A program made the translations under genes and the position numbers. Below are positions 9,338 to 21,266 of a stretch of 64,000 nt of DNA, piece by piece. How positions within the stretch are numbered: position 1 is the stretch's first letter; each line of letters begins with the position of its first letter. The stretch spans positions 744,001 to 808,000 of the forward strand of contig NZ_PTQY01000001.1 in the NCBI RefSeq assembly GCF_002943465.1, written 5' to 3'. The notes under the pieces were generated by a model that was given only the letters and a program-made list of their open reading frames with translations, was not told the DNA's origin and made no database searches. The DNA is from Rhodoferax sp. TS-BS-61-7. Its GTDB lineage: Bacteria; Pseudomonadota; Gammaproteobacteria; Burkholderiales; Burkholderiaceae_C.

Positions 9338-10393
9338 TCAGCGCCCCGCTGCGGCCGTGGTCAGCGCCGCCAGGGTGTCATCCACGCGCGGCAGCTCCAG
9401 CGCACGCATTTGGCCCTGCAGTTGCAGCAACAAGGCCTGCGCGGCCTGCGTCTTGCGCGAAGACACATCAAAGTAACGCGCCATGGCCGCGGAGGCGGCA
9501 GCCAGATCCGAACGCGCCGAATCGTTGTGCCGTGTGAGCAGGCCCAGGCGGGCGTTCAGCAATTTGAGTTTGAGGTTCTCGCGTAAAAAGAAGGACTGCT
9601 CGGGCGTGAGCAACACGGCATCCGGGTTGTCGATGCGGCTCACGCGCACCAGGCTTTGCAGCTCGGCATGCACCACCGCAATCGCACGGTTCCACCAGCC
9701 GGCCATGGATTCGGCTTCCTTGCGCTTGAGGCTCTCGGCCGGCCGTGCAACGGCAACGGCGTTGGCAATGGGCAGCTCGTCAGTGACCTGCACCAGCTCG
9801 TCCAGCTTGACCAGCAAGGCGGGCAAATCGGCCAATGCCGTGGCCTTGATGCGCGCCACATCTTTGGCAATGGCGCGCTGCACCGGGGTCAGGCGCGGCT
9901 GTGCCGCACGGGCCACGCGCAGTTCGGCAGTTTTGAGGGCGGCCAACAGGGGCTCAGCACTGCCGGTGAGTTGGGCCTGTTGCTGGGCCAGGCGCACAGC
10001 GGATTCAATGTCCACCACCAGGTTTTCGTCGCGCGAGCGGGACAGGCTTTGCATCAGCTCTTCGAGCTGGCTGCGCTGCAAGGACACTTCGCTCAGCCGC
10101 GCCTCGGTCATGGCGAGTTTGGCTGCGGTTTCAATGGCCAGCTCCTGCGCCTGGCGGGCCATGGCCCGCGCTTCGTTGGCCTGGGAGCCAGTGTCGGCGC
10201 TCTGGCGCGCCAACTGCTCCTGGATGGTGCTGAGTTTTTGCCACAACAAGGCGCTGCCCAGCAGGCCAACCACCGCCACCACGGCCACACCACGCAACCA
10301 GCGGCGCGACGACTTTACCGTGGGCAGCAAGGCTGCAGGCGGTGCCTGTTCCGCAGTGGATGTTTCGGGTGGGGCGGCAGACGCGTCGTTCAT
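9338..10393 (-). CDS. hemX: HemX-like membrane protein
   Basis: 351 residues. A short Pro/Ala-rich cytoplasmic N-terminus is followed by one membrane anchor at about 33–52 (VVAVVGLLGSALLW) and a coiled-coil periplasmic domain of HemX type. These are often labelled uroporphyrinogen-III C-methyltransferase, but no SAM-binding methyltransferase domain is present, so that label should be avoided. Its ATG overlaps the hemD stop by four bases. Its function in haem synthesis is known only from operon conservation. Confidence 0.87.
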   Translation of the reverse strand: MNDASAAPPETSTAEQAPPAALLPTVKSSRRWLRGVAVVAVVGLLGSALLWQKLSTIQEQLARQSADTGSQANEARAMARQAQELAIETAAKLAMTEARLSEVSLQRSQLEELMQSLSRSRDENLVVDIESAVRLAQQQAQLTGSAEPLLAALKTAELRVARAAQPRLTPVQRAIAKDVARIKATALADLPALLVKLDELVQVTDELPIANAVAVARPAESLKRKEAESMAGWWNRAIAVVHAELQSLVRVSRIDNPDAVLLTPEQSFFLRENLKLKLLNARLGLLTRHNDSARSDLAAASAAMARYFDVSSRKTQAAQALLLQLQGQMRALELPRVDDTLAALTTAAAGR

Positions 10394-11184
10394 TGCAGCG
10401 ATTCTATCGACGCCATCAGCGCCGGCAGCGCTGGGCGTGACTCGCGCACCACACCAAAGCCCGCCTCACGCGCGGCCTTGCCAATACGTGGATGGGTAAC
10501 AACAGCACGGGCGCCCTGCCACAGCTGCGCGGGGCATTGGGCCTGCAAGTTGGCAATCGCTTCCGAACTGCTGAACAGCCACACCGTGCCATCGCTGGCC
10601 GCAATCTGCGCCTGGGCCTGCTGCTGGGGGTCGAGTTGGGGTTGCTGACGCTGGTAAGCCACCACAAAATCCACCTGGGCCCCGGCCGCCGTGGCCTGCT
10701 TGGCAAACCAATCGCGCCCCACCCCCTCGTCACCGGCCGCACCATCCACCGTGGTGCCCCGCACAATCAGCAGCCGGAAACCCGGACGCATCTGGCCGCG
10801 CACCACATGCCATAGAGCCTCCGAGTCAAACAGCCCAGCGGTATGGTCGGGGGAGTCGATGCACGAGGCCTCAGCGCCCACACGCAGCAAGGCGGAATAG
10901 CTGCCTGGGCCGGTCACATACGCTCTACTTTTGATAGCTGCCTGCGCAGTAAATACGAGGGTTTCAACCGGTTTTAATGCAAAAAAGTGGTCCACGGCAT
11001 TGCGACTGACAAACATCGCGGCGTCCCACTGCGCGATCTGCTGCCAGGCCTCATGCACCGCTTGCGGCTGGGCGGCTGGCAGCACCTTGATCAAAGGCAG
11101 ACTCAAGGCCTGGTAACCCGCACTCTGCAGGGTGCTGACCCACTTCTGGGCTTCGCCTTCGGGACGGGTAACGATCACACGCAT
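10390..11184 (-). CDS. hemD: Uroporphyrinogen-III synthase
   Basis: 264 residues starting [10 protein letters not shown], the typical HemD N-terminus. The enzyme cyclises hydroxymethylbilane with inversion of ring D to give uroporphyrinogen III. Later landmarks are the central LIVRGT strand and the C-terminal AVVTHPRIG. The ATG is four bases after the hemC stop; longer frames upstream would overlap hemC. Part of the N-terminal half ([10 protein letters not shown], near residues 80–90) is encoded by a copy of the dispersed repeat and may be a lineage-specific loop. HemD is poorly conserved, so assignment rests on both sequence and operon position. Confidence 0.92.
   Translation of the reverse strand: MRVIVTRPEGEAQKWVSTLQSAGYQALSLPLIKVLPAAQPQAVHEAWQQIAQWDAAMFVSRNAVDHFFALKPVETLVFTAQAAIKSRAYVTGPGSYSALLRVGAEASCIDSPDHTAGLFDSEALWHVVRGQMRPGFRLLIVRGTTVDGAAGDEGVGRDWFAKQATAAGAQVDFVVAYQRQQPQLDPQQQAQAQIAASDGTVWLFSSSEAIANLQAQCPAQLWQGARAVVTHPRIGKAAREAGFGVVRESRPALPALMASIESLQ
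10922..10961 (-). repeat. Dispersed ~50 bp repeat, copy 3 (inside hemD)
   Basis: The core GATAGCTGCCTGCGCAGTAAA at 10,933–10,953 matches the sppA copy with few changes. It is read in the same frame as in sppA, giving AQAAI in both proteins. The outer GGCCTCTAG end is eroded. Confidence 0.6.
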
Positions 11185-11188
11185 GGCA

Positions 11189-12109
11189 TCAGACTCCTGC
11201 TTGCGGCAAAGCCCGTACACCGGCCTGCAACTGCAGGGCGACCTGTTCGCCCAAGGCGGTGGCATCAGCCAGGCTGTGTACGGAGCCTTGCGTCTGGGCG
11301 GTCACCAGCGGGTACCTTCCCTCGGCATCGCCCCAGGCGGCGCGGATGTGCAGCTGCGTGCCCTCAAGCGTGGCGTAAGCCGCCAGCGGCATGGAACAGC
11401 TACCACCCATCATGCGGCTTACCGCGCGCTCGGCGGCCACGGCCAGCCAAGTGGGTTGGTGGGCCAGGTGCTGCAGCGCGTCGCGCACATCGTCGCGGCC
11501 CGTGCGCACTTCAATGCCCAAGGCCCCCTGCCCGGCCGCCGGCAGCATCTGCTCCACTGCAAAGGTGCTGCGGATGCGGGAGGCCAGCCCCAAGCGCTTG
11601 AGTCCGGCGGCGGCCAACACGATGCCGTCGTACAGGCCTTCATCGAGTTTGCGCAAACGGGTGTCCAGGTTGCCGCGCAAGGGCTCAATCTTCAGGTCAG
11701 GCCGCATGGCGCGCAGCAGCGCCACGCGGCGCAAGCTCGACGTGCCCACCACCGCGCCTTGCGGCAGATCCAGCACACTCGCATAACGGGTAGACACCCA
11801 GGCGTCACGCGGGTCCTCACGCTCCATCACGCAGGCCAGCTCAAAACCCGCGGGCAACTCCATCGGAACGTCTTTGAGCGAATGCACAGCAAGGTCGGCG
11901 CGGCCTTCTTCCAAGGCCACTTCCAGCTCTTTGACAAACAGGCCCTTACCGCCCACTTTGCTGAGCGAGCGGTCCAGGATTTGATCGCCCTTGGTCGTCA
12001 TACCCAACAGGGTGACGGCGGCGCCTTGCTGCTCCAGCAAGGCCTTGACGTGTTCTGCTTGCCAAAGGGCCAGCCGGCTCTCGCGTGTGGCGATCGTAAA
12101 ATGGGGCAA
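11189..12109 (-). CDS. hemC: Hydroxymethylbilane synthase (porphobilinogen deaminase)
   Basis: 306 residues. Hallmarks are [13 protein letters not shown] at the N-terminus, KGLFVKELE, the catalytic Asp in VHSLKDVP (Asp80), the cofactor-binding [11 protein letters not shown], and Cys238 in GGSCSMP, which carries the dipyrromethane cofactor. The enzyme polymerises four porphobilinogens into hydroxymethylbilane. It is first in the hemC–hemD–hemX–hemY operon and divergent from ppc across about 100 bases. Length is normal for the family. Confidence 0.97.
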   Translation of the reverse strand: MPHFTIATRESRLALWQAEHVKALLEQQGAAVTLLGMTTKGDQILDRSLSKVGGKGLFVKELEVALEEGRADLAVHSLKDVPMELPAGFELACVMEREDPRDAWVSTRYASVLDLPQGAVVGTSSLRRVALLRAMRPDLKIEPLRGNLDTRLRKLDEGLYDGIVLAAAGLKRLGLASRIRSTFAVEQMLPAAGQGALGIEVRTGRDDVRDALQHLAHQPTWLAVAAERAVSRMMGGSCSMPLAAYATLEGTQLHIRAAWGDAEGRYPLVTAQTQGSVHSLADATALGEQVALQLQAGVRALPQAGV

Positions 12110-12208
12110 AGTCGTAACCTGCTAGTAATCGGTGGAATGCCTTCGATGCTAGCATGGGCGCGATCCTTGCTTCATTCGAAGCCCCCTCTCCCACCTCCAT
12201 CCAGACCC

Positions 12209-15031
12209 ATGAAAAAAGCACCTGCCGCAGAGACGGCCAAGCGCAGCAAAGACAACGAGCGTCCCTTGGTTGAAGACATCCGCCTTTTAGGGCGAATTTT
12301 GGGTGATGTGATTCGGGAGCAAGAGGGCGTAGAGGCCTACGAACTGATCGAACAGATCCGCACGCTGTCGGTGGCGTTTCGACGCGATGCCGACCACGAA
12401 GCCGACAAGGCACTGAAGAAACTACTCAAGGGCCTCTCGGGCGACCAGACCGTGAGCGTGATCCGCGCCTTCACTTACTTTTCGCACCTGGCCAACCTGG
12501 CCGAAGACCGCCACCATATCCGTCGCCGTGCCATCCACGAACGTGCCGGCGACACGCAAGAAGGCAGCATCGAGGTCGCCATGTCGCGCCTGCGCTGGGC
12601 CGGCATCGCACCCAAGACCATCTCGCAGACGCTGGCGCAAAGTTTTGTGTCGCCCGTGCTCACCGCCCACCCCACCGAAGTGCAACGCAAGAGCATTCTG
12701 GATGCTGAGCGCGACATCGCCCAGCTGCTGACCACGCGTGATGAAATCAAGCTGCGCGCCGTCTCGGTGGACAGCAAAAAAGACGCGCTGACGCCCAAGG
12801 AACTGGCAGCCAACGAAGCCCAGATGCGCGCCCGCGTGATGCAGCTCTGGCAGACCCGCCTGCTGCGCTTCAGCAAGCTCACCGTGGCCGACGAGATTGA
12901 GAACGCGCTGAGTTATTACGAGTCCACCTTCCTGCGCGAGATTCCCAAGCTCTACGCCGACCTGGAAGACATGCTGGGCACCCAGCCGGTGCACAGCTTT
13001 TTGCGCATGGGCCAGTGGATTGGCGGCGACCGCGACGGCAACCCCAACGTCAGCGCCCAGACCCTGGAATACGCGCTGCGCCGCCAGGCCGAAGTGGCCC
13101 TGCGCCACTACCTGACCGAGGTGCACTACCTGGGTGGCGAGTTGTCCATCTCTGCCATGCTGGCCGACTGCACTCCCGAGATGCAGGCCCTGGCCGAACG
13201 CTCGCCTGACCAAAACGAACACCGCAAAGACGAACCCTACCGCCGCGCCCTGACCGGCATGTACGCCCGCCTGGCCGCCACCCTGAAAAGCCTGACCGGC
13301 ACCGAGGCCGCACGCCACGCCGTCGCGCCACAAAACCCCTACCTGCAGGCGCAGGACTTGGTGGCCGACCTGCGCACCATCGCCGCTTCGCTCAAGGCCC
13401 ACCACGGCGGCGCCCTGATCAAACAACGCCTGCACCCGCTGATCCGCGCAGTGGACGTGTTCGGCTTTCACCTGGCCACAGTGGACTTGCGCCAAAGCTC
13501 GGACAAACACGAAGAAGTGGTAGCCGAACTGCTGGCCACGGCCCGCGTGGAAGCCAACTACAGCGCACTGGACGAAGCCGCCAAACGCACACTGTTGCTG
13601 GGCTTGCTGAACGACGCCCGCCCCCTGCGCGTGCACGGTGTCGAGTACTCGGCCCACGCCCAGGGCGAGCTGGCCATCTTTGCTGCCGCCAAGGTCATGC
13701 GTGAACGTTTTGGCCATGAAGCCATCCGCCACTACATCATCAGCCACACCGAAACCGTGAGCGACTTGCTCGAAGTGCTGCTACTGCAAAAAGAAGTGGG
13801 CCTGATGCGCGGCACGCTGGACGCACAGGCCACGGCCGACCTGATCGTGGTGCCGCTGTTTGAAACCATTGAAGACCTGCGCAACGCCGCGCCCATCATG
13901 CGGGAGTTCTACGCCCTGCCTGGCGTGGCCGAGCTGGTCAAACGCAGTGGCTCCGAGCAGGACATCATGCTGGGCTACTCCGACTCCAACAAGGACGGCG
14001 GCATCTTCACCAGCAACTGGGAGCTGTACCGCGCCGAGATCGCATTGGTGGAGCTGTTCGACGTGCTGGCCGCCCAACACAAGATCCAGCTGCGCATGTT
14101 CCACGGCCGTGGCGGCACGGTGGGGCGTGGCGGCGGCCCCAGCTACCAAGCCATTCTGGCCCAGCCCCCCGGCACCGTACGCGGCCAGATCCGCCTGACC
14201 GAACAGGGCGAAGTGATTGGCTCCAAATACGCCAACCCCGAAATTGGCCGACGCAACCTGGAAACCCTGGTCGCTGCCACGCTAGAAGCCACCCTGCTGC
14301 AGCCCACCAAATCGGCCACCAAGGCCTTCCTGGAAGCCGCCGCCGAGCTCTCGCAAAACAGCATGTCGGCCTACCGCGCGCTGGTGTACGAAACTCCCGG
14401 TTTCACCGAGTACTTTTTCAGCTCTACCCCGATCCGCGAGATTGCCGAGCTCAACATCGGCTCACGCCCTGCCTCTCGCAAGGCCTCGCAGAAGATCGAA
14501 GACCTGCGCGCGATTCCCTGGGGCTTCAGCTGGGGCCAGTGCCGCCTGACACTGCCAGGCTGGTTCGGCTTTGGTTCTGCGGTGCAGAAGTTCATCAGCA
14601 ACGGCACTGCGGCCGAGCAGAAAGAGCGTTTGGCGCTGCTGCAGAAGATGTACAAGCAATGGCCCTTCTTCGGCACCCTGCTATCCAACATGGACATGGT
14701 GATGGCCAAGAGCGACCTGGCCCTGGCCTCACGTTATGCCGAGCTGGTGGGCGATGCGCGCCTGCGCAAGAAGATCTTCACGGCCATCGAGGCCGAATGG
14801 CACGCCACCGCGCAAGCGCTGGCCACCATCACCGGTGAAAAGAACCGCCTGGCCAACAACGCGGCCTTGCAGCGCTCCATCCGCCACCGCTTCCCCTACA
14901 TCGACCCTTTGCACCACCTGCAGGTGGAACTGGTGCGCCGCTACCGCGAAGGCAAGGCCGACGAACGCGTGCAGCGTGGTATCCACATCTCCATCAACGG
15001 GATTGCCGCCGGACTGCGCAACACGGGGTAA
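12209..15031 (+). CDS. ppc: Phosphoenolpyruvate carboxylase
   Basis: 940 residues, the usual bacterial length. It carboxylates PEP to oxaloacetate, feeding the TCA cycle. The first signature contains catalytic His154 in TAHPTEVQR; the second is YSDSNKDGG. The Gly-rich loop [12 protein letters not shown] binds PEP. The C-terminal region ends normally. The start is an ATG at 12,209 followed by a Lys-rich tail; the frame is open much further upstream, but that stretch overlaps hemC antisense and has no family similarity. It separates hemC from algR, which are neighbours in Pseudomonas. Its stop is three bases from the convergent solute-binding-protein stop. Confidence 0.97.
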   Translation: MKKAPAAETAKRSKDNERPLVEDIRLLGRILGDVIREQEGVEAYELIEQIRTLSVAFRRDADHEADKALKKLLKGLSGDQTVSVIRAFTYFSHLANLAEDRHHIRRRAIHERAGDTQEGSIEVAMSRLRWAGIAPKTISQTLAQSFVSPVLTAHPTEVQRKSILDAERDIAQLLTTRDEIKLRAVSVDSKKDALTPKELAANEAQMRARVMQLWQTRLLRFSKLTVADEIENALSYYESTFLREIPKLYADLEDMLGTQPVHSFLRMGQWIGGDRDGNPNVSAQTLEYALRRQAEVALRHYLTEVHYLGGELSISAMLADCTPEMQALAERSPDQNEHRKDEPYRRALTGMYARLAATLKSLTGTEAARHAVAPQNPYLQAQDLVADLRTIAASLKAHHGGALIKQRLHPLIRAVDVFGFHLATVDLRQSSDKHEEVVAELLATARVEANYSALDEAAKRTLLLGLLNDARPLRVHGVEYSAHAQGELAIFAAAKVMRERFGHEAIRHYIISHTETVSDLLEVLLLQKEVGLMRGTLDAQATADLIVVPLFETIEDLRNAAPIMREFYALPGVAELVKRSGSEQDIMLGYSDSNKDGGIFTSNWELYRAEIALVELFDVLAAQHKIQLRMFHGRGGTVGRGGGPSYQAILAQPPGTVRGQIRLTEQGEVIGSKYANPEIGRRNLETLVAATLEATLLQPTKSATKAFLEAAAELSQNSMSAYRALVYETPGFTEYFFSSTPIREIAELNIGSRPASRKASQKIEDLRAIPWGFSWGQCRLTLPGWFGFGSAVQKFISNGTAAEQKERLALLQKMYKQWPFFGTLLSNMDMVMAKSDLALASRYAELVGDARLRKKIFTAIEAEWHATAQALATITGEKNRLANNAALQRSIRHRFPYIDPLHHLQVELVRRYREGKADERVQRGIHISINGIAAGLRNTG

Positions 15032-15034
15032 TTT

Positions 15035-15805
15035 TCAGCGCCAACGGGCTTCAATACGGGCGTATTCGCCCGATTGGCGCACCCGCTCCAGGCCCGCGTC
15101 AAAGCGGGCAATCAAGGCCTCCAGGCCCGGCATGCGTTTTGTAAACGAGATGTACAGCAAAGGCTCCACCAGCACCCCACGCTGGGTGAAGCCCTTGGCC
15201 AGCTCCGGGTGCACGGATGCAATCTGCTGCGCCACCCGGTCAAACACCAGCGCATAGTCCACCCGCCCGGCCACCAGCTTGCGCAGGGATATCAGATCGG
15301 ACGGCGCTACGTCGCGCTGCATACGCGCGTCGTTGTCAAAGGCCTCCCCGTAGTCGTAGCCATTGGTCACGCCAATGCGAAACCCCAGCAGACCCGCAGC
15401 ATCCACGGGGCGCGTGTTGGGCGCATTGCTGCGCCCGTAAATGGCGATGCGCGCCTTGAACAGAGGCCGTTTGTGCCACAGGTAGCGGGCTTCGGTGCGG
15501 GCGTCGCGCAGGGTGTCAAAGCAGCCAGCCAGCGTGCCGTTGTCCACCTCTTTCATGCAACGGGCATAGGGCAGTGGCACCAGTTCCAGCTCGATCCCGG
15601 CTGCGGCCCAGGCCGCACGTGCCAAGTCCACCGCAAAACCCACGGGCTTGCCCTCCACCACATACGAGTAAGGGCGCCAATCGTCCTCGGCGCCAATACG
15701 AATGCGCTCCGCTGCCGCACTACCGGCCCCAGCCACACCAGCCGCCCAGCAAAAGAGGACAACTCGGGCCACCTGCCACCAGTGGGGGCGCTGGGCAGGC
15801 TTCAT
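15035..15805 (-). CDS. Periplasmic solute-binding protein, SBP_bac_3 type
   Basis: 256 residues with a signal peptide (about 1–32, cleavage near GSAAAE). The rest is an extracellular solute-binding family 3 domain of the amino-acid-binding type (ERIRIGAEDDWRPYSYV onward). No permease or ATPase gene is nearby, so it may act as a stand-alone sensor or scavenger. Its start overlaps the algR stop by four bases, so it is translated with the algZ–algR two-component pair. That coupling suggests ligand delivery to, or control by, the pair, but this is inference. The ligand is unknown. Confidence 0.85.
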   Translation of the reverse strand: MKPAQRPHWWQVARVVLFCWAAGVAGAGSAAAERIRIGAEDDWRPYSYVVEGKPVGFAVDLARAAWAAAGIELELVPLPYARCMKEVDNGTLAGCFDTLRDARTEARYLWHKRPLFKARIAIYGRSNAPNTRPVDAAGLLGFRIGVTNGYDYGEAFDNDARMQRDVAPSDLISLRKLVAGRVDYALVFDRVAQQIASVHPELAKGFTQRGVLVEPLLYISFTKRMPGLEALIARFDAGLERVRQSGEYARIEARWR

Positions 15806-16566
15806 TGGGCAATCAGGCTGCGCACTGCGGCCAGTTGGCGGCGCGAGACCGACAGCAGCTCATCGACCCCCTGCAAGCGCACCGCCCAACCTTCGCCCTC
15901 TTCGGCGTCGTAATGTTTCTCCAGCGCACGGATGGCCCAGCGCGCCACGATGGCGTTGCGGTGGATGCGCAGGTAATGCTCGGCGTATTTGGCCTCCAGG
16001 TCGTTAAGGGCCCCGTCCAGGATGTAGCTGCGCGCCGCAGTGCGCACCGTGATGTATTTCAGCTCGGCCTTGAAATACAGCACCTGCTGCAGCGGCACGC
16101 GCTCGGTCCGGTGGCGCTCCTGGATGACCAGCACCTCTTCTGAAGCAAAAACGCCCCCCAGCCCTGATGGAACATGCGCAAGCCGCTCTGCTTTTTGTAG
16201 CGCTGTTTGCAGCCGCTCCAGCCGCACGGGTTTGGTCAGGTAGTCGGCGGCCTCCAGGTCAAAGGCCTGCAAGGCGTGTTCGGCATGTGCGGTGACAAAC
16301 ACCACCACGGGCGGCTGCGGCAGGGTTTTGAGGGTTTGCGCCAGCGTCAGGCCATCGGCACCGGGCATGTGGATGTCCAGAAACACCACATCCAGGCGGC
16401 GCCCGCGCAACAGTTCCAGGGCCTGGCCGGCGTTGGCGGCTTCGGCCACCACCTCGGCACCGGGGTTGTGGCAGTCGCCCAGCAGGGTGCGCAGGCGCGA
16501 ACGGGCCAGGGCCTCGTCGTCCACCACCATCACCTGCAGGCGACGCATAGGGGCAATTGCAGTCAT
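15802..16566 (-). CDS. algR: LytTR response regulator (AlgR-like)
   Basis: 254 residues. An N-terminal receiver domain begins MVVDDEALARSRL; the phospho-acceptor Asp is in VVFLDIHMPG and the conserved Lys in LTKPV. A C-terminal LytTR DNA-binding domain spans about 150–250 (VLYFKAELKYITV, HLRIHRNAIV). In Pseudomonas AlgR controls alginate, twitching and virulence genes. The assignment rests on domain order and the argH–algZ–algR–hem neighbourhood. It overlaps algZ upstream and the solute-binding gene downstream by four bases each. Confidence 0.9.
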   Translation of the reverse strand: MTAIAPMRRLQVMVVDDEALARSRLRTLLGDCHNPGAEVVAEAANAGQALELLRGRRLDVVFLDIHMPGADGLTLAQTLKTLPQPPVVVFVTAHAEHALQAFDLEAADYLTKPVRLERLQTALQKAERLAHVPSGLGGVFASEEVLVIQERHRTERVPLQQVLYFKAELKYITVRTAARSYILDGALNDLEAKYAEHYLRIHRNAIVARWAIRALEKHYDAEEGEGWAVRLQGVDELLSVSRRQLAAVRSLIAQ

Positions 16567-17600
16567 GCGGGGAACTCCATGCGAACCTGGTACACGCCGT
16601 CTTTCAAGCCACAGCGAAACTGGGCCTGCACATCGTGCAGCAGGGCCAGGCGATCTTGCACATTGCGCAGGGCCAGGCCATGGCCCTCAGAACCCTGCCC
16701 GGCGGGCACCGTGTTGGTTACCTTCACCACCACGGAGGAGCCCCGGCGCTGGGTGGAAATGCGGATGGCCGCGCCGGTGGCACTGGGCTCCACCCCATGG
16801 CGCACCGCGTTTTCCACCAGCGGCTGCAGCAACAGCGGGGGCAGCTTGGCCTGTTCGGCTTCGGGGTCCAGCGCCCATTGCACATCCAGGCGCTCGCCAA
16901 AACGCACCTGCTCGATGGCCAGGTAACGCTGGGCCAGCGCAATCTCGTCGGCCAGGGTCACGGCCGTTCCCTGGTCCATCAGCGCATGGCGAAACAGATC
17001 ACTCAGGTCTTCCAGCAGCGCCTCGGCCTTGGCCGGCTCGGCGCGCACCAGTGCAATGGCGCTGTTGAGGGTGTTGAACAAAAAGTGCGGGCGGATGCGC
17101 GACTGCAGCTCGGCCAGGCGCGCCGCCGTGTCAGCCGGGGTGCGCCCCTTGGCACGCATCACCAGCGCCGCTACCAAAATAGACGAGAGCAAAGCCCCGC
17201 TGCTGGCGCTGCCCACCCAGGGCGCATCGGGCAGCAGCCCCGAAATGGCGAGCAGTCCACAGCCATACAGCCCCGCCACCGCGCCCAAACCAATGGCGAC
17301 CGAATACTGTGCCGCAGGTTTGAGGCGCGCCAACCAGCGCTTGGCCATGCAGGCCGAGAGCAGCCAGGCCAGCGTGGCCGGTAGAGCTCCGCCGGTGACG
17401 AGCGAGAAGCGCAGCACCCAGCTCCACAGCGTGGTGGACGCGAACATGGCCGCCACCGCCACCCCCAGCTCCACAAACAACACCGCCCGCAGCACCACAC
17501 CCATTTGGCAGGCGTCGAACACCAGGGCCGGGGCCTTGGCGTCCGTCGGCTGCGCTGGGGCCAGCTCCTGGAACGTCGATAATATTTGGGTGTCGTTCAT
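16563..17600 (-). CDS. algZ: LytS/YehU-type sensor histidine kinase (AlgZ/FimS-like)
   Basis: 345 residues. Four or so membrane helices lie in the first 150 residues, then a His_kinase domain with the phospho-accepting His in [13 protein letters not shown], and an ATPase N-box [10 protein letters not shown]-boxes are weak, as is normal for the LytS family. The protein has no sensory PAS or Cache domain, so sensing is probably by the membrane part. The ATG at 17,600 leaves 39 bases to the divergent argH start; longer frames would run through argH antisense. It is the cognate kinase of the overlapping algR. Confidence 0.9.
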   Translation of the reverse strand: MNDTQILSTFQELAPAQPTDAKAPALVFDACQMGVVLRAVLFVELGVAVAAMFASTTLWSWVLRFSLVTGGALPATLAWLLSACMAKRWLARLKPAAQYSVAIGLGAVAGLYGCGLLAISGLLPDAPWVGSASSGALLSSILVAALVMRAKGRTPADTAARLAELQSRIRPHFLFNTLNSAIALVRAEPAKAEALLEDLSDLFRHALMDQGTAVTLADEIALAQRYLAIEQVRFGERLDVQWALDPEAEQAKLPPLLLQPLVENAVRHGVEPSATGAAIRISTQRRGSSVVVKVTNTVPAGQGSEGHGLALRNVQDRLALLHDVQAQFRCGLKDGVYQVRMEFPA

Positions 17601-17639
17601 GTTCACCGGATTTTGACTCCATTCTGCAAAGCGTCTCCC

Positions 17640-19073
<1,434 letters not shown>

Positions 19074-19080
19074 GGCGCCC

Positions 19081-20094
19081 ATGCTGCGCCGCCATCTGGG
19101 ACTTCTGGCCCTGTGCCTGGCCGGCAGCAGCTGGATGGGCTTGGCCCAAGCCGCCGAGCCAGCGCTGCAGTTTTTGAACCGCAGCGAAGCCGCCACCCTG
19201 ATGGCAGGCCCCGGCGCACAGACCTACTTCGACGCCATGCAAGGCCCCGAGCTGGTGGCCAAAACCCGGCTGGACCTGCTGAACCTGCCGCTAGCGACCG
19301 CGCGTGAACAAGCCCGCGCCCACTACGCCAGCGAGGTGCAAGAGTTTTCTGCCGACGAGCAGGCCATGTTGCGCTGGGCCGTGGGCACGCTCTGGCCCAC
19401 GCTGACCGAGAAAGCCCCACTCTACGCCCGCACGCCCTGGAAATTTGCCAAAGTCAGCGACAAGGTGGAAGGCGGCTTGCCGCATACACGCGGTGACACC
19501 ATCGTGTTCAGTGCCGGCCTCATGCAAAACCTGCTGGCGCCCTACCGCGCGGGCGATCGGTCTGGGCTGCTGGGCTTTTTGGGCTACCTGCTGGTGCACG
19601 AGCAAACCCATGTGCTGCAACGCAGCCAGTCCGCGCTTTTTGACACCCTGGCCACGCAGGTGCTGGGCTTTACGCGCATTGCCGCACCGCAAACACCAGC
19701 GCTGTTGGCGCGCGGTGTGGTCAACCCTGATGCGCCGCTGAGCGAGTGGATCTTCCCGCTGCCCGATGCGCCGGGCCAGGCGGTACTGCCCTACCTGCAA
19801 CTCAGCAACCTCAAAACCCCCAGCATGCCGCGCGACTTCCAGATGGTGGCCGTGATGTACCGCCAAGAACAGGGCGAGTGGCGCCTGCAAGAGCGCGAGG
19901 GCCAACCCGTAACCCAGCCCCTGCTGGGCGTGGCAGCGTATGTGAACGCCTTCCCCGATCGCAGCGGGCTCTACCACCCCTACGAGATGGCAGCCGATCT
20001 GCTGAGCTACTGGCTCGGTGGCCGCGCCGACGCCAGTGCCCGCCACACGGTGCGCCTGGCCCTGCAAGCCTGGGCCGCCAAGGCGCTTCAATAG
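19081..20094 (+). CDS. Secreted HExxH protein, putative metallopeptidase
   Basis: 337 residues with a signal peptide (about 1–26, ending AQAAE). A zinc-protease-like HEQTH motif sits in LLVHEQTHVLQ near residue 180. A possible third ligand is the Glu in HPYEMAADLL near residue 305, reminiscent of gluzincins with an E-x-x-A-D motif. I do not recognise the family. It starts seven bases after argH and so is probably co-transcribed, though no link to arginine synthesis is evident. Activity as a protease is inferred from the motif alone. Confidence 0.7.
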   Translation: MLRRHLGLLALCLAGSSWMGLAQAAEPALQFLNRSEAATLMAGPGAQTYFDAMQGPELVAKTRLDLLNLPLATAREQARAHYASEVQEFSADEQAMLRWAVGTLWPTLTEKAPLYARTPWKFAKVSDKVEGGLPHTRGDTIVFSAGLMQNLLAPYRAGDRSGLLGFLGYLLVHEQTHVLQRSQSALFDTLATQVLGFTRIAAPQTPALLARGVVNPDAPLSEWIFPLPDAPGQAVLPYLQLSNLKTPSMPRDFQMVAVMYRQEQGEWRLQEREGQPVTQPLLGVAAYVNAFPDRSGLYHPYEMAADLLSYWLGGRADASARHTVRLALQAWAAKALQ

Positions 20095-20112
20095 CTTTTT
20101 ACAAGCAAAACA

Positions 20113-20161
20113 GGCCTCTAACCCACGTGGGATATGCGCGAGCAGCTATTAAATCAGTAGC
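20113..20161 (+). repeat. Dispersed ~50 bp repeat, copy 4
   Basis: A well-preserved copy: GGCCTCTAACCCACGTGG, then ATATGCGCGAGCAGCTATTA, then CAGTAGC. It lies between the convergent stops of the HExxH protein and the threonine aldolase. Confidence 0.85.
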
Positions 20162-20175
20162 ATCCGCCGCACCAC

Positions 20176-21234
20176 TCAACCCGCCAGCGCCCGCTCCAGG
20201 TCATGCGCCAAATGGTCCACCGCCTCTTCGGTGGTGGCCCAAGAGCACATGAAGCGCGCACCGCCGCCGATGAAGGTGTAGAAGGTCCAGCCCAGGGCCT
20301 TGAGGCGAACGATCGCCGGTTCGGGCAGGTTCACAAACACGCCATTCACCTCGGTGGGCAGCAACAGTTCGGCGCCGGCGATACCGGCCACCTTGTCAGA
20401 CAGACGCTGCGCCATGGCGTTGGCGTGCGCCGCGTGGCGCAGCCAGGTGCCGTCGGTCAGCATGGCCAGCCAGGGGGCCGACAGGTAGCGCATCTTGGAG
20501 GCCAGTTGCCCGGCCTGCTTGCAGCGGTAAGAAAACTCCTCGCCCAGCTTGCGGTCAAAAAACACGATGGCCTCGCCAATCGGCAGGCCCATCTTGGTAC
20601 CGCCAAAACACAACACGTCCACGCCCGCACGCCAGGTGATGTCGGCCGGCGCCACCTTGAGCGCGGCCACCGCGTTGGCAAAACGCGCGCCGTCCATGTG
20701 CACCTTCAGGCCATGCTCCTGCGCGATGCGGCTGATGCCACTGATTTCGCCTTTTTGGTAGACCGTGCCCATTTCCGTGGACTGGGTCAGCGTGACCACC
20801 TTGGGCCGTGGGTAGTGCACATCGGTGCGGCGGGTGATGACCTCCAGCACACCGGCCGAGGTGAGCTTACCGTGGCGGTGGGGGGCCGACAACAGCTTGG
20901 AGCCGTTGGAGAAGAATTCGGGCGCGCCGCACTCGTCCGTTTCCACGTGGGCCGTGTCACTGCAAATGACGGCCTGGTAAGACTGGCAGAGCGAAGCCAG
21001 CGCAATCGAGTTGGCCGCCGTGCCGTTGAAGACGAAGAAGACTTCGGCATCCGCCTCAAACACCTCGCGCAACCGGTCACACGCCAGGCGCGTGGCGTCG
21101 TCATTGCCATAAGACGCGGCAAAACCCGTGTTGGCCGCGGCAAAGGCCTGCATAGCCTCGGGGCAGATGCCGGAGGTGTTGTCGCTGGCGAATTGCAGGT
21201 AGTAGCCGGGGTGCAGGGGGGTGGCGGTAGTCAT
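20176..21234 (-). CDS. Low-specificity L-threonine aldolase
   Basis: 352 residues, PLP-dependent, beta-eliminating-lyase fold. It cleaves threonine or allo-threonine to glycine and acetaldehyde. The Schiff-base Lys is in CFGGTKMGLP and a PLP-phosphate-contacting motif is FNGTAANS. The start MTTATPLHPG at 21,234 was chosen because it gives the family length. A longer frame upstream would cross the divergent regulator gene. It is divergent from an XRE/cupin regulator across 82 bases, which suggests that regulator controls it. Confidence 0.9.
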   Translation of the reverse strand: MTTATPLHPGYYLQFASDNTSGICPEAMQAFAAANTGFAASYGNDDATRLACDRLREVFEADAEVFFVFNGTAANSIALASLCQSYQAVICSDTAHVETDECGAPEFFSNGSKLLSAPHRHGKLTSAGVLEVITRRTDVHYPRPKVVTLTQSTEMGTVYQKGEISGISRIAQEHGLKVHMDGARFANAVAALKVAPADITWRAGVDVLCFGGTKMGLPIGEAIVFFDRKLGEEFSYRCKQAGQLASKMRYLSAPWLAMLTDGTWLRHAAHANAMAQRLSDKVAGIAGAELLLPTEVNGVFVNLPEPAIVRLKALGWTFYTFIGGGARFMCSWATTEEAVDHLAHDLERALAG

Positions 21235-21266
21235 GGTGGCGTGGGCGGTGTAAGATTGGATTAACG

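Noticed and set aside
9338..10393. Calling HemX a uroporphyrinogen-III C-methyltransferase.
   Set aside because: The protein has a membrane anchor and coiled coil but no SAM-binding methyltransferase domain.
12422..13747. A 441-codon minus-strand open frame inside ppc.
   Set aside because: It is His/Gln/Gly-rich, has no recognisable domain, and is fully antisense to a well-defined enzyme.
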